Assembly (NCBI GenBank): GCA_946887075.1
Contig: CAMPKA010000002.1
Location: 62,001-126,000, forward strand
Reading direction: 5' to 3'
DNA: 64,000 nucleotides
Origin: an uncultured Salinimicrobium sp.
Lineage (GTDB): Bacteria; Bacteroidota; Bacteroidia; Flavobacteriales; Flavobacteriaceae
Under the pieces are notes generated by a model, which worked only from the letters and a program-made list of their open reading frames with translations, searched no databases and was not told the DNA's origin. Within the stretch, counting starts at the first letter, position 1, and the number at the start of each line of letters is the position of its first letter. A program made the translations under genes and the position numbers. Below, piece after piece: positions 1 through 8,295 of the stretch.

Positions 1-1275
1 TTCACTGCGACTCCGACCAATCATGTAGCTGCACGAAGATGGAACATCCTTTACAAATTGATCGCCAGATCTAATGAGGTGATCCATTTTGCTCAGACTG
101 CGGCAGGGGATGAAACCCTTCTTCAGAGGTATATTAACGAGGCAAAGCTGCTGAGAGGATTCGCCTATTATGAACTTGTCACGGTTTTCGGTGGAGTGCC
201 ACTGGTTCTTGAGCCTCTGACCCCCTCTGAGGCGGTTCAGGTTCCACGAGCCTCTGAAGAGGAGGTTTTTAATCAGATTATAACCGATCTGAATGATGCC
301 ACGGCGCTTCCGACTAAATCGGAGTACGGACCGGACGACCAATACCGAGTGACCAGCGGCCTTGCTTATACGCTCCTGGGTAAGTTGTATATGTTCATGC
401 GGGATTTTGAGGCTGCTGAAGAAGCCTTGGCTCAGGTGGTAAATTCAGGAGAATATGCGCTGTTACCGGATTACGGAGCGAACTGGAGAATTGAAAATTC
501 CGTAGAATCAGTATTTGAGATCAACAATCAGATGACTGATGAGAGGGAGCTCGCGCTGGGGTCGAATATCCCGCTGTTTTTCTCCACCCGGACCACCCCC
601 GGCTATCCCGGATACGGTTTTCACCTGCCCACCTTGGATCTTTTCAAAGCTTTCGCACCGGATGATCCCAGGATTGCCTATACCTTTGTAATGGAAGGGG
701 ACCGGTTTGTTGGTGATTCTCCTCAGACGGCCAATCAGGATAATTCTCTCTCACCTTCCGGTTTCGGGGATCGAAAAACCCTGGTTCCTCAAATTTTAAG
801 GACTGAGTACAATCCCTGGATGGTGGACTATAACGTACGCCTGATTCGTTATTCTGATGTCCTGTTGCTATACGCAGAAGCGCTTAATGAAAATGGGAAG
901 TCTGCTGAAGCATTGACCTATCTCAACATGGTCCGGGAGCGGGCAAGAAACACGCCTCCTCTTGATCCGCAGAGAAGCATCCAAACCTATATTCCCGAGA
1001 CTACGGAATCCACCCTGCCGCCGATCACTACGACTGATCAGGATGAACTACGGGATATTATCTGGCATGAAAGAAGGGTTGAACTCGGAATGGAAGGGTG
1101 GAGAAGAGAAGATCTGGTCCGACAGGAACGCTATATGGAGGTAATGCTGGAATTCGCAGCAGAGTACAACACGCTCAAAGGGGCTGATTTTGATCCTACT
1201 GACATTCTGCTTCCGATCCCACAAACAGAGATCGATTACTCCAATGGAGTGATACAACAGAATCCCGGATACTAA
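1..1275 (+). CDS. SusD/RagB-family outer-membrane glycan-binding lipoprotein, 5'-truncated by window edge
   Basis: The frame is open from base 1, so the N-terminus, including the lipoprotein signal, lies outside the window. The TTG at 58 is an internal codon and not a start. SusD proteins sit on the cell surface as lids over a SusC pore and bind oligosaccharide. The visible part has the family pattern: a helical TPR-like segment with YINEAKLLRGFAYY, a 'VPLV' segment, and a C-terminal NxVRxRA helix followed by an ERRVELxxEGWRREDLVR segment and a final 'LPIPQTEID' motif. A SusC partner is expected just upstream. The next gene, a secreted GH130 protein on the same strand, suggests this belongs to its own small glycan-utilisation locus, separate from the SusCD pair at 15.5-20.2 kb. 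Confidence 0.93.
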   Translation, partial: FTATPTNHVAARRWNILYKLIARSNEVIHFAQTAAGDETLLQRYINEAKLLRGFAYYELVTVFGGVPLVLEPLTPSEAVQVPRASEEEVFNQIITDLNDATALPTKSEYGPDDQYRVTSGLAYTLLGKLYMFMRDFEAAEEALAQVVNSGEYALLPDYGANWRIENSVESVFEINNQMTDERELALGSNIPLFFSTRTTPGYPGYGFHLPTLDLFKAFAPDDPRIAYTFVMEGDRFVGDSPQTANQDNSLSPSGFGDRKTLVPQILRTEYNPWMVDYNVRLIRYSDVLLLYAEALNENGKSAEALTYLNMVRERARNTPPLDPQRSIQTYIPETTESTLPPITTTDQDELRDIIWHERRVELGMEGWRREDLVRQERYMEVMLEFAAEYNTLKGADFDPTDILLPIPQTEIDYSNGVIQQNPGY

Positions 1276-1309
1276 GTGTATGTTTTATAAGGTTGTTTAA
1301 TTAGCTAAC

Positions 1310-1350
1310 AAAGGGCTTCTTTTTAATCCGGGATTAATCAGAAGCCCTTT
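1310..1350 (+). other. Intercistronic hairpin between susD and the GH130 gene
   Basis: Arms of 11 bases (1310-1320 and 1340-1350) are perfectly complementary. Inside them a second short stem (1323-1328 with 1332-1337) can form. No run of T follows on the plus strand, so it is not a canonical terminator. It could be a partial terminator or an RNA-processing or stability hairpin that sets the susD to GH130 expression ratio. Confidence 0.5.
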
Positions 1351-1367
1351 ATCAATAGTAACCAGAT

Positions 1368-2513
1368 ATGAAGAAATTCAACATCATACTGCTTCTGCTC
1401 TGCATCGGATGCAGCAACGGAATAAAAACTACCCCCGATGAGCGGGATCCGGAACTGAGCGACCAGGAGGAAAATTCCTGGATGATCGGACCCTTCAAAC
1501 GCTTTGAAGACCCCCAGCCTATTATCCAAAAGGATCCGGAATCCAGTTTTATCGATCCTGTCACTGGCAAGACTGCTCATTGGGAATCCATGGCAACATT
1601 CAATCCGGCTGCCATTGTTAAGGATGGTAAGATCCATGTCCTTTACCGAGCGGAAGAGAAGCTTGGAGAGAAGGAGATTGGAGGACACCGGTCCCGAATC
1701 GGCCTGGCGGTTTCCAGTGACGGGAGGACTTATCAGAAGAGAGAGGAACCCATTTTCTTTCCGGCCAATGACCAGCAAAAGAAATACGAATGGCCGGGGG
1801 GTACCGAGGATCCGCGAATAGTAGAATCTGAGGACGGAACCTATGTACTTACCTATACCCAGTGGAACAGGGAGGTGCCCAGGCTGGCCATCGCAACCTC
1901 AGGTAATCTTAAGGACTGGACCAAACACGGTCCGATTTTCGAAGACTGGAAGGATGGAAAATATCATAATCGGGAGACCAAAAGCGGCGCCATTCTGACC
2001 AGATTGGAGGACGGGAAGCTGGTGGCAGCGAAGATCAACGGGAAATACTGGATGTACTTCGGAGTTCCCAAGATCTGGCTGGCCAGTTCTGAGGATCTGA
2101 TCAACTGGAAGCCTTTTGAGGACCGGGAGGGAAATCTGGTCCCAGTGTTGGATACCCGCCCTGGATATTTCGATTCCTGGCTGGTCGAAGCTGGTCCGCC
2201 TCCCGTCCTAACGGAGGACGGAATCGTGGTCATGTATAATGCCGGAAATTCTCAGGACATCGGTGTAGCAGAGCTTGGAAACAGAGTGTACACCGGTGGC
2301 CAGGCCCTTTTCGACAGCGAGAAACCATGGAAGCTCCTCGACAGAACGGACAAGCCCTTTATAAAACCCGAGCTCGATTTCGAAAAGTCGGGTCAGTACA
2401 AGGACGGGACCACCTTTCTGGAAGGCCTGGTTTACTTTAACAATGCCTGGTATCTCTATTACGGAACAGCGGACAGTATGGTCGGAGTGGTAAAGGCTGA
2501 AGAATCGCTCTGA
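1368..2513 (+). CDS. GH130-family beta-mannoside hydrolase or phosphorylase, lipoprotein
   Basis: 381 residues. The N-terminus is a short hydrophobic stretch ending LCIGC, giving a lipidated Cys15, so the enzyme is exported. The rest matches the five-bladed beta-propeller family GH130: an FNPAAI segment (78-83), YRAEE (93-97) and GGTEDPRI (144-151) whose acidic pair is at the active site. Family members are cytoplasmic mannosyl phosphorylases or exported beta-mannosidases. Lipidation favours hydrolysis, because phosphate is scarce outside the cytoplasm; that is inference. It lies 36 bp upstream of a sugar MFS transporter on the same strand, which would import the product. Linkage and sugar cannot be read from the sequence. 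Confidence 0.82.
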   Translation: MKKFNIILLLLCIGCSNGIKTTPDERDPELSDQEENSWMIGPFKRFEDPQPIIQKDPESSFIDPVTGKTAHWESMATFNPAAIVKDGKIHVLYRAEEKLGEKEIGGHRSRIGLAVSSDGRTYQKREEPIFFPANDQQKKYEWPGGTEDPRIVESEDGTYVLTYTQWNREVPRLAIATSGNLKDWTKHGPIFEDWKDGKYHNRETKSGAILTRLEDGKLVAAKINGKYWMYFGVPKIWLASSEDLINWKPFEDREGNLVPVLDTRPGYFDSWLVEAGPPPVLTEDGIVVMYNAGNSQDIGVAELGNRVYTGGQALFDSEKPWKLLDRTDKPFIKPELDFEKSGQYKDGTTFLEGLVYFNNAWYLYYGTADSMVGVVKAEESL

Positions 2514-2549
2514 CAATAAGAGATGATTCCCTAACCGAAAATCAAAAAC

Positions 2550-3887
2550 ATGAATACTTCTAAACTTTATTACTGGTCTATAGTGGTTGCTCTGGCTGGA
2601 TTTTTATTCGGTTTCGACACCGTTGTCATTTCAGGAGCCGACAAGCAGCTCCAGCTTCTTTGGGGAAGTTCTGACCTGTTTCACGGACTGGTGGTGATGT
2701 CAATGGCCTTATGGGGAACTGTCCTGGGTGCCATATTCGGTTCCTTCCCCACGAACAGACTTGGCAGAAAAAAAACCCTGATCTGGATCGGGGTGTTCTA
2801 TTTCGTGTCGGCCGTGGGATCAGGCCTGGCAGGTGATCCTTACATTTTTGCGTTTTTCAGGTTCCTCGGGGGAGTAGGTGTCGGGGTCTCCACAATTGCA
2901 GCTCCTGCCTATGTTTCCGAAATCGCTCCTGCCGCCAAAAGAGGAAGATTGGTCGCCTTGTATCAGTTCAATATCGTTTTTGGTATTCTGATCGCTTACC
3001 TTTCAAATTACCTGCTTTCCGGACTTGGAGAAGATGCCTGGAGATGGATGCTCGGGGTGGAGGCTTTCCCTGCATTGATTTATACGCTGCTGGTTTTCAC
3101 AGTCCCTGAAAGTCCCAGATGGCTTGTCATTTACAGAGACAGGGTAAATCAGGCCAAGGAAGTGTTGGCGAAGATCCTTTCAACACAAAATGCTGAAAAG
3201 GAAATGGCGATAATCGTTAAGGACCGTGCCAGAGAGGATAGGAAGGAAAGCATCTTTAAAAAACGGTATAGCTTCCCCTTATTGCTCGCCTTTTTTATCG
3301 CCTTTTTCAACCAGTTTTCGGGGATCAATGCCTTTCTCTATTATGCCCCGCGTATCTTCGAAATGTCCGGGCTTCGGGAATCCTCAGCCCTCCTTAGCAG
3401 TGTGGGAATAGGGGTGGTAAATCTGATATTCACCCTGCTTGGGGTAGCCTTGATCGATCGAATGGGACGAAAAAAACTGATGTATATCGGTTCTGTCGGT
3501 TATATCATCTCCCTTGGGCTGGTTACCCTCGCTTTTCTCAATGAATGGCCGGGAATGTGGGTGCCGATATTTTTCTTCATCTTTATCGCTTCCCATGCAA
3601 TAGGCCAGGGCGCAGTGATCTGGGTCTTCATCTCGGAGATATTTCCGAACCATCTTCGTGCACAGGGACAGTCATTCGGTTCCTCCGTTCACTGGATTCT
3701 TGCCGCCCTTATCCCGTCTTTCCTGCCCTTTTTATTCGACAATATAGGGGCTCCGCTGGTTTTCGGGATCTTTACCTTTATGATGGTACTGCAACTGCTT
3801 TGGGTGAAGTTTTATATGCCTGAAACAAAAGGACAGGAATTGGAATTTTTATCTGAGGATATCAGCCGGGTCAGTAACAGGTCTTAA
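2550..3887 (+). CDS. MFS sugar transporter, sugar-porter (SP) family
   Basis: 445 residues with about 12 hydrophobic segments. It carries the sugar-porter signatures: GFDTVVISGA in TM1 (21-30), GRKK in the loop 2-3 (72-75), PESPRWL after TM6 (186-192), a repeat of the GRKK-type motif after TM8, a QFSGINAFLYYAP segment in TM7 and PETKG at the C-terminus (424-428). It resembles XylE/GalP-type H+ symporters and should bring monosaccharide across the inner membrane. It is probably cotranscribed with the GH130 gene. The gene ends 25 bp from the convergent glycerophosphodiesterase gene. A second SP-family transporter is at 27.1 kb. Confidence 0.9.
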   Translation: MNTSKLYYWSIVVALAGFLFGFDTVVISGADKQLQLLWGSSDLFHGLVVMSMALWGTVLGAIFGSFPTNRLGRKKTLIWIGVFYFVSAVGSGLAGDPYIFAFFRFLGGVGVGVSTIAAPAYVSEIAPAAKRGRLVALYQFNIVFGILIAYLSNYLLSGLGEDAWRWMLGVEAFPALIYTLLVFTVPESPRWLVIYRDRVNQAKEVLAKILSTQNAEKEMAIIVKDRAREDRKESIFKKRYSFPLLLAFFIAFFNQFSGINAFLYYAPRIFEMSGLRESSALLSSVGIGVVNLIFTLLGVALIDRMGRKKLMYIGSVGYIISLGLVTLAFLNEWPGMWVPIFFFIFIASHAIGQGAVIWVFISEIFPNHLRAQGQSFGSSVHWILAALIPSFLPFLFDNIGAPLVFGIFTFMMVLQLLWVKFYMPETKGQELEFLSEDISRVSNRS

Positions 3888-3912
3888 ACAGCCATTCCTC
3901 GGAGCGCACCTG

Positions 3913-4689
3913 CTATTGTTTCCTTAGGAGACTTAGCAGGAGTTCCGGCTCATTGGTCGTGATGTAGTCCGCACCCTGATCAATCAGATGCTGCATTTCT
4001 GGAACCGAATTGACCGTCCAGGCATTTATGGTCATCCCGAGTTCATGTGCCTTTGGGATCCACTGCGGATTTTTTCTGTACAGGCTGTAATGATAGTCCA
4101 GTCCTGTATAACCATCTTCCTTAGCCTTTTCGGGTGTAACATCGCCGTTGAGATAGGCGACCTCAGCTTCTGGATCTAATTGCCTGACCAACATTCCTGC
4201 ATCGTAATCGAAGGTGATGTACCCCACCATGTTCCGTGCATCAAGTTCCTCGACGAGTTCCACAGCCTTTCGAGTCAGTTCCAGGGTCCGCTGCTTGTTC
4301 TCTGACTGTTTGATCTCCAGAATGAGTTTGGTTTTGTCCTGATCCAGGCCGGCAAGAAGGTATTCCCTGGCAGTCGGAATCCGCTCTCCGTTTGACAGTC
4401 TCCTGGTCCGGAGTTCCCGGAATGGCGTGTCGGCGATGACCATCCCGAAATACTCCGGATCATGGTTTACCACCAGGCTGTCGTCACTGGAAATATGGAT
4501 GTCGAATTCGGAGCCGTGGCAACCGATACGGATGGCCTCCTCGAGGGCAGCTATCGAATTTTCCGGTAGGGATTTGGCCTTCCAGGCTCCCCTGTGGGCG
4601 ATGACAATATTTTCGTGGAAATCCGGTTTGGGACCGCTTCCACAGGCTATAAGGCATGAACCGGCCAGCAACATGAGCAATTTTTTCAT
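3913..4689 (-). CDS. Glycerophosphodiester phosphodiesterase, lipoprotein
   Basis: The preferred start is the ATG at 4689 (MKKLLMLLAG...), giving 258 residues; an in-frame ORF runs up to 4785 but its extra 32 residues do not resemble a signal. A lipobox LIAC gives lipidated Cys16. The GDPD TIM-barrel residues are present: His32-Arg33 in the AHRGA motif, Glu43-Asn44, Glu61 and Asp63 in the EFDIH motif and His76 in NHDPEYFG. The family hydrolyses glycerophosphodiesters to glycerol-3-phosphate and an alcohol in the periplasm. That product would feed the GlpD encoded at 20.5 kb. It is 180 bp downstream of the toroid lipoprotein gene and may be in the same transcript. Confidence 0.9.
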   Translation of the reverse strand: MKKLLMLLAGSCLIACGSGPKPDFHENIVIAHRGAWKAKSLPENSIAALEEAIRIGCHGSEFDIHISSDDSLVVNHDPEYFGMVIADTPFRELRTRRLSNGERIPTAREYLLAGLDQDKTKLILEIKQSENKQRTLELTRKAVELVEELDARNMVGYITFDYDAGMLVRQLDPEAEVAYLNGDVTPEKAKEDGYTGLDYHYSLYRKNPQWIPKAHELGMTINAWTVNSVPEMQHLIDQGADYITTNEPELLLSLLRKQ

Positions 4690-4795
4690 CATAAATCGCA
4701 GTTTCAAAATAAATGTGCCAGTCGTAAGAAGGGAGTGTCCCCTCATGATCCGCTGGCATCTGCAAGTTAAGCAATTCCTGATCACATTGAAGCCC

Positions 4796-4836
4796 GGGAG
4801 CCGGCACTTGAAAATGGGGATGGTGCACTGGCTCCC
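4796..4836 (-). other. Hairpin downstream of the toroid lipoprotein gene
   Basis: GGGAGCC (4796-4802) pairs with GGCTCCC (4830-4836), with an inner GCAC/GTGC stem (4804-4807 with 4823-4826). It lies between the stop codon at 4869 and the glycerophosphodiesterase start at 4689. There is no T run on the minus strand, so it may be only a weak terminator or processing site. Confidence 0.35.
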
Positions 4837-4868
4837 TGGAACTTCAACTTACTATGAGAGAATTAATT

Positions 4869-6512
4869 TTACAGCGACTCCTCGTCGAGACGCTCCAGGT
4901 TTCTTTCAAAGTTCATCAAAACTTTGGCAGGATATACCGCGTTGTTCAGCCAAAAATTCATCTTGTGTTTGGTGAAGTGGGTGACGTAGTTACCGTCGTG
5001 ATACTGCTGTACTTCAGGAAAAGTGTTGGCTATGGACTTAGCCTTTGCCAAATACCTTTCTTTCCCGGTAGCGACATAGGCCTCCCAATAGGTATCCACC
5101 ATGATCCCCGCGGCCCTGCTGATCGGCCTCCAATAAGCATATTGTTCCTGTACACTTGGGGTAATCCAGTTCTGAGGAAGGGATCCAGGATTTTTCTCTG
5201 GCGCTATTATAGGTTTTGGCCTTTCCCAGATGACAAACTGGTCTTCTGAATACCTGATCAGTTCCTCTGCAAGGCTCACGCTTTCCGGATCATCACGGTT
5301 GTTTTTCAGTAGATAAATGGCAAGGTCACAGGCCTGCTCCCGGCTCTGGTTTTCGTAGGGTTGTCGGGCCGAGATGTCCTCGAACTGACCTTGCCAATTA
5401 AATGTTTTTACTGGATTTTCCATTACATAATCCAGGGCGGCCTCAGTTGCTTCTTCCAGCCCTTCCACCTCGTAATCCTTTCTAAGCCTGTTGAAGTAGT
5501 TGATCATGGCTGTGGGAATGGCAACATTGTCTTCGATTTTCTCTCCTGTTTTGTTGTTCACATACAGATACCAGCTGCCGTTGTCCAGTTGAGTCTTAAG
5601 ATATGTGCCGGCGATCCGCTTGGCGGCCTCCAAATATTTTTCCTCCCCGGTGAGGTCATAGAGATCCAGGTAGGCATGTCCTGCATCTGCCCCCTGTATG
5701 GTCATACTTCTGTCGTAACTCATATGGGATTCCCCCGGTTCGAAATAATCCGGATAACCGTGGTAGGTCGGGGGGAAGAATTCGTAGGGAGCCCCTTTTT
5801 CAAAGCTGATCCTGATGAGTTCATCTGCCACTATCTGTGCGAGTTTAGTCGCCTCCTCAGCTGCCTCCGTCCCTTCTTTAAGACGGGCTTGCGTAACCGC
5901 TCCGACTACAAGAGCACTGTAGATCTTTGAAGGATAACGGTACCACCCATACGAAGGATCCGGTTTCCCGTGCTCCAACCAGTACTGAACAAAATCCCTG
6001 TCCAGCAGCGTTTCGAGGGCCAACATGGCACTTTCTGCATAGGGCATTTCGGGTGGAGCATGGTAGATTCCATCGAAAGGAGCGGCTCTGTAGAATTCGC
6101 GGGTTCCAGAGACACCGATTTCTTTACCGTCCTCTGCAACCCCTACCACTTTCAGCTGGTAACTTCCCACGGGCATTTCTGTCCAGACCGGGCTTAGTGG
6201 AGCAAAAGGGGAGGGGTCCTGAAAGGTCCATCGCTGCGAATCTGCCAGTGATAACACTTCGAACCTGTAGGTATCAGCTCCATCGATTTGTTTGAAATCA
6301 AAAGCCGGGGCGTAGATGAATCTTTCCGAAAATTTGTTCCAGAAGGAATCTGTGGCGGATTCGCCGGGTCGTACGGGTATGGCAGAATTTTCCCAGGCAA
6401 CCTCACCAAAATCCTTTTTTGCGATCTCCTCTTCACTTCGGGAGGTGACATTACAAGAAAAGATTAGGGCAGACAGCGCGACCGCAGCATTTAAATAAAG
6501 ATATCGTTTCAT
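4869..6512 (-). CDS. Lipoprotein with alpha/alpha-toroid (six-hairpin) catalytic-type domain, specific function unknown
   Basis: 547 residues. An N-terminal signal ends IFSC, giving lipidated Cys20. Residues about 55-160 look like a beta-sandwich (fibronectin-like) segment, ending in a GSYQLKVVGV strand. From about 170 to the end are repeated amphipathic helix pairs with aromatic-rich loops, such as GADAGHAYLDLYDLTGEEKY and DNGSWYLYV, typical of six-hairpin glycosidases and polysaccharide lyases. I cannot assign a CAZy family. The gap to the FAH-family gene upstream is 10 bp, so it belongs to the SDR-FAH-toroid operon. An exported enzyme here would act on an oligosaccharide that feeds the sugar-acid pathway; that is inference. 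Confidence 0.65.
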   Translation of the reverse strand: MKRYLYLNAAVALSALIFSCNVTSRSEEEIAKKDFGEVAWENSAIPVRPGESATDSFWNKFSERFIYAPAFDFKQIDGADTYRFEVLSLADSQRWTFQDPSPFAPLSPVWTEMPVGSYQLKVVGVAEDGKEIGVSGTREFYRAAPFDGIYHAPPEMPYAESAMLALETLLDRDFVQYWLEHGKPDPSYGWYRYPSKIYSALVVGAVTQARLKEGTEAAEEATKLAQIVADELIRISFEKGAPYEFFPPTYHGYPDYFEPGESHMSYDRSMTIQGADAGHAYLDLYDLTGEEKYLEAAKRIAGTYLKTQLDNGSWYLYVNNKTGEKIEDNVAIPTAMINYFNRLRKDYEVEGLEEATEAALDYVMENPVKTFNWQGQFEDISARQPYENQSREQACDLAIYLLKNNRDDPESVSLAEELIRYSEDQFVIWERPKPIIAPEKNPGSLPQNWITPSVQEQYAYWRPISRAAGIMVDTYWEAYVATGKERYLAKAKSIANTFPEVQQYHDGNYVTHFTKHKMNFWLNNAVYPAKVLMNFERNLERLDEESL

Positions 6513-6522
6513 AATAGTTGTA

Positions 6523-7356
6523 TTAGATCATCTTGTTAAGGGTTTTCCCCAGTTCTTCTATTTCGACCTCTACCAGATCTCCTGGCTTCAGCCACTTTTT
6601 CTCCGGAAGACCCATGATGACCCCTTCCGGTGTTCCGGTAAGAATAAGATCTCCAGGGAGAAGCGTCATATGCTTGGAAACAAAGCTGATGATCTCCCGG
6701 ACGGAAAAAATCATGTCAGCCGTGTTGGAATCCTGCCGCAATTCTCCATTGAGTCTGCAGCTGAGTTGGAGATTCTGAACATCCTTTACTTCATCGGCAG
6801 TGATCAGATATTTGCCCAGCGGCAGGAAATGATCCAGGCTTTTTCCCAGGAGCCATTGTGGGGTAAGGAACTGCAGATCCCTGCAGGACAAGTCGTTTGC
6901 GGTACAATATCCCAATACCTGATCAAGGGCTTCCTCTTCCTCCACATCTTTGCACTTCCTTCCGATCACTACCCCCAGCTCCACTTCATAATCGAATTGC
7001 TCACCCACCTTTCCGAGCGGAACGTCCGAACCGTAATCCGTCAGCGTATTGTTGAATTTGTTGAAAAGCACGGGCACCTTTGGGATCTCCATTTTACTTT
7101 CAATGGCATGTCTTCGGTAATTGAGTCCGACGCAGATGATCTTGGAGGGCTGCGGAACACAAGGTCCTATTTCAAGGTCTTCCTCCCGGAGCAAATTCCC
7201 CGCTCCGGCCCGGTGAGGGAGCTGACCCAGATCCTGAAGGTCGTCCAGGGACAGGGGCCTGCGACGCAATTCAACATTATCGATGGGGAGTACTCCTTTT
7301 TCGGTGGCTATCCCGGGATGATATGCACCATCCTTTTTATAATAGAGAATTTTCAT
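6523..7356 (-). CDS. Fumarylacetoacetate hydrolase (FAH)-family protein, probable 2,4-diketo-3-deoxy sugar-acid hydrolase
   Basis: 277 residues, cytoplasmic, no signal. The FAH fold is clear: a PSKIICVGLNYRRH segment (70-83), the metal ligands Glu124 and Glu126 in DYEVELG, Asp155 in TANDLSCRD, Lys172 in GKSLDHF, and a C-terminal TGTPEGV segment. The family hydrolyses or decarboxylates C-C bonds next to ketones using Mg2+ or Mn2+. Next to a sugar-acid SDR, members often cleave 2,4-diketo-3-deoxy-L-fuconate or -L-rhamnonate to pyruvate and a hydroxy acid. That role is inferred from context. It lies 8 bp after the SDR gene and 10 bp before the toroid lipoprotein gene. Confidence 0.85.
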   Translation of the reverse strand: MKILYYKKDGAYHPGIATEKGVLPIDNVELRRRPLSLDDLQDLGQLPHRAGAGNLLREEDLEIGPCVPQPSKIICVGLNYRRHAIESKMEIPKVPVLFNKFNNTLTDYGSDVPLGKVGEQFDYEVELGVVIGRKCKDVEEEEALDQVLGYCTANDLSCRDLQFLTPQWLLGKSLDHFLPLGKYLITADEVKDVQNLQLSCRLNGELRQDSNTADMIFSVREIISFVSKHMTLLPGDLILTGTPEGVIMGLPEKKWLKPGDLVEVEIEELGKTLNKMI

Positions 7357-7364
7357 TTTAGCTT

Positions 7365-8108
7365 TTAATAAGTGGCCCTACCTCCGGTAAGATCGAAGGT
7401 GAAGCCAGTGGTGAAACTGTTTTTTTTCGAGACGATGTAGAGGGCAAGGTCTGCGGTTTCTTCCAAAGAGCCACAGCGCTTCATCGGAATCTTCTCCGTC
7501 ATATAGCTCACCTGCTCTTCGGGCATGGCATCGACTAGAGGGGTCCTGATCACTGCAGGCGCCATGGCATTCACGGTTATTCCTGTGCCCGCATACTCCT
7601 TCCCCTGGACCTTAGTCATTCCGATCACGGCCGCTTTTGAAGCAGAATATGCCAGCATTCCTGCATTACCTTCCTTCCCTGCAATGGAAGCTACGTGGAG
7701 TACGCGTCCATATTCCTGGTCCAGCATTACGGGAAGAATTGCCTTTGCCATGTTGAAACTCCCCATAAAATTGATCTCAAACACCCTCCTCAGGTCATCC
7801 TGATCCACCAGGTGACTTTTTATATTGGTTTTTCCTGTAATTCCTGCACTGTTGACCAGGACATCAATCCTGCCCCATTTTTCCACTACAGAGCGCACCG
7901 ACTTTTCCACCAGGTCAGGATTGGTAATATCCACAGTGAAGAGTCGTACCTGATCGAGATGATCCTTGTACTGCCTTTCCAGATTCTCCCTGTCCACATC
8001 AAAAATCGCAACTTTCGCTCCCCTGCGGAGCAATTGTTTAGAGATCTCGAGCCCTATTCCTGAGGCTGCCCCGGTGACTATCGCCACCTGTTCTGAAAAT
8101 TCATCCAT
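7365..8108 (-). CDS. Short-chain dehydrogenase/reductase, probable 2-keto-3-deoxy sugar-acid (or sugar) dehydrogenase
   Basis: 247 residues from the ATG at 8108, which follows an AAAGGA ribosome site; an upstream in-frame ATG at 8144 adds 12 unlikely residues. It is a classical SDR: TGAASGIG (12-19) for NAD(P), NSAG (86-89), Ser141, and Tyr154-x3-Lys158. The C-terminus GFTFDLTGGRATY resembles SDRs found with FAH-family hydrolases in non-phosphorylative fucose and rhamnose pathways (from memory, not a search). First gene of the SDR-FAH-toroid operon, divergent from the AraC-type regulator at 8.3 kb, which probably controls it. Confidence 0.88.
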   Translation of the reverse strand: MDEFSEQVAIVTGAASGIGLEISKQLLRRGAKVAIFDVDRENLERQYKDHLDQVRLFTVDITNPDLVEKSVRSVVEKWGRIDVLVNSAGITGKTNIKSHLVDQDDLRRVFEINFMGSFNMAKAILPVMLDQEYGRVLHVASIAGKEGNAGMLAYSASKAAVIGMTKVQGKEYAGTGITVNAMAPAVIRTPLVDAMPEEQVSYMTEKIPMKRCGSLEETADLALYIVSKKNSFTTGFTFDLTGGRATY

Positions 8109-8295
8109 AATCCTTTGTTTTCCCTGCTGATAAAATGACAACAACAGGTCAGGTCCAAATTTAGGTTATCATTGCTGTCCCTGACTCTGAAATGATGTTC
8201 ATTAATTGTACTTTTCTGACATAGGCAAAATAATATTTCATATCTTGAGGCTCCTCTTGAATCGAGGGGCGCCAATCTCTTTGAATACAGGACAC

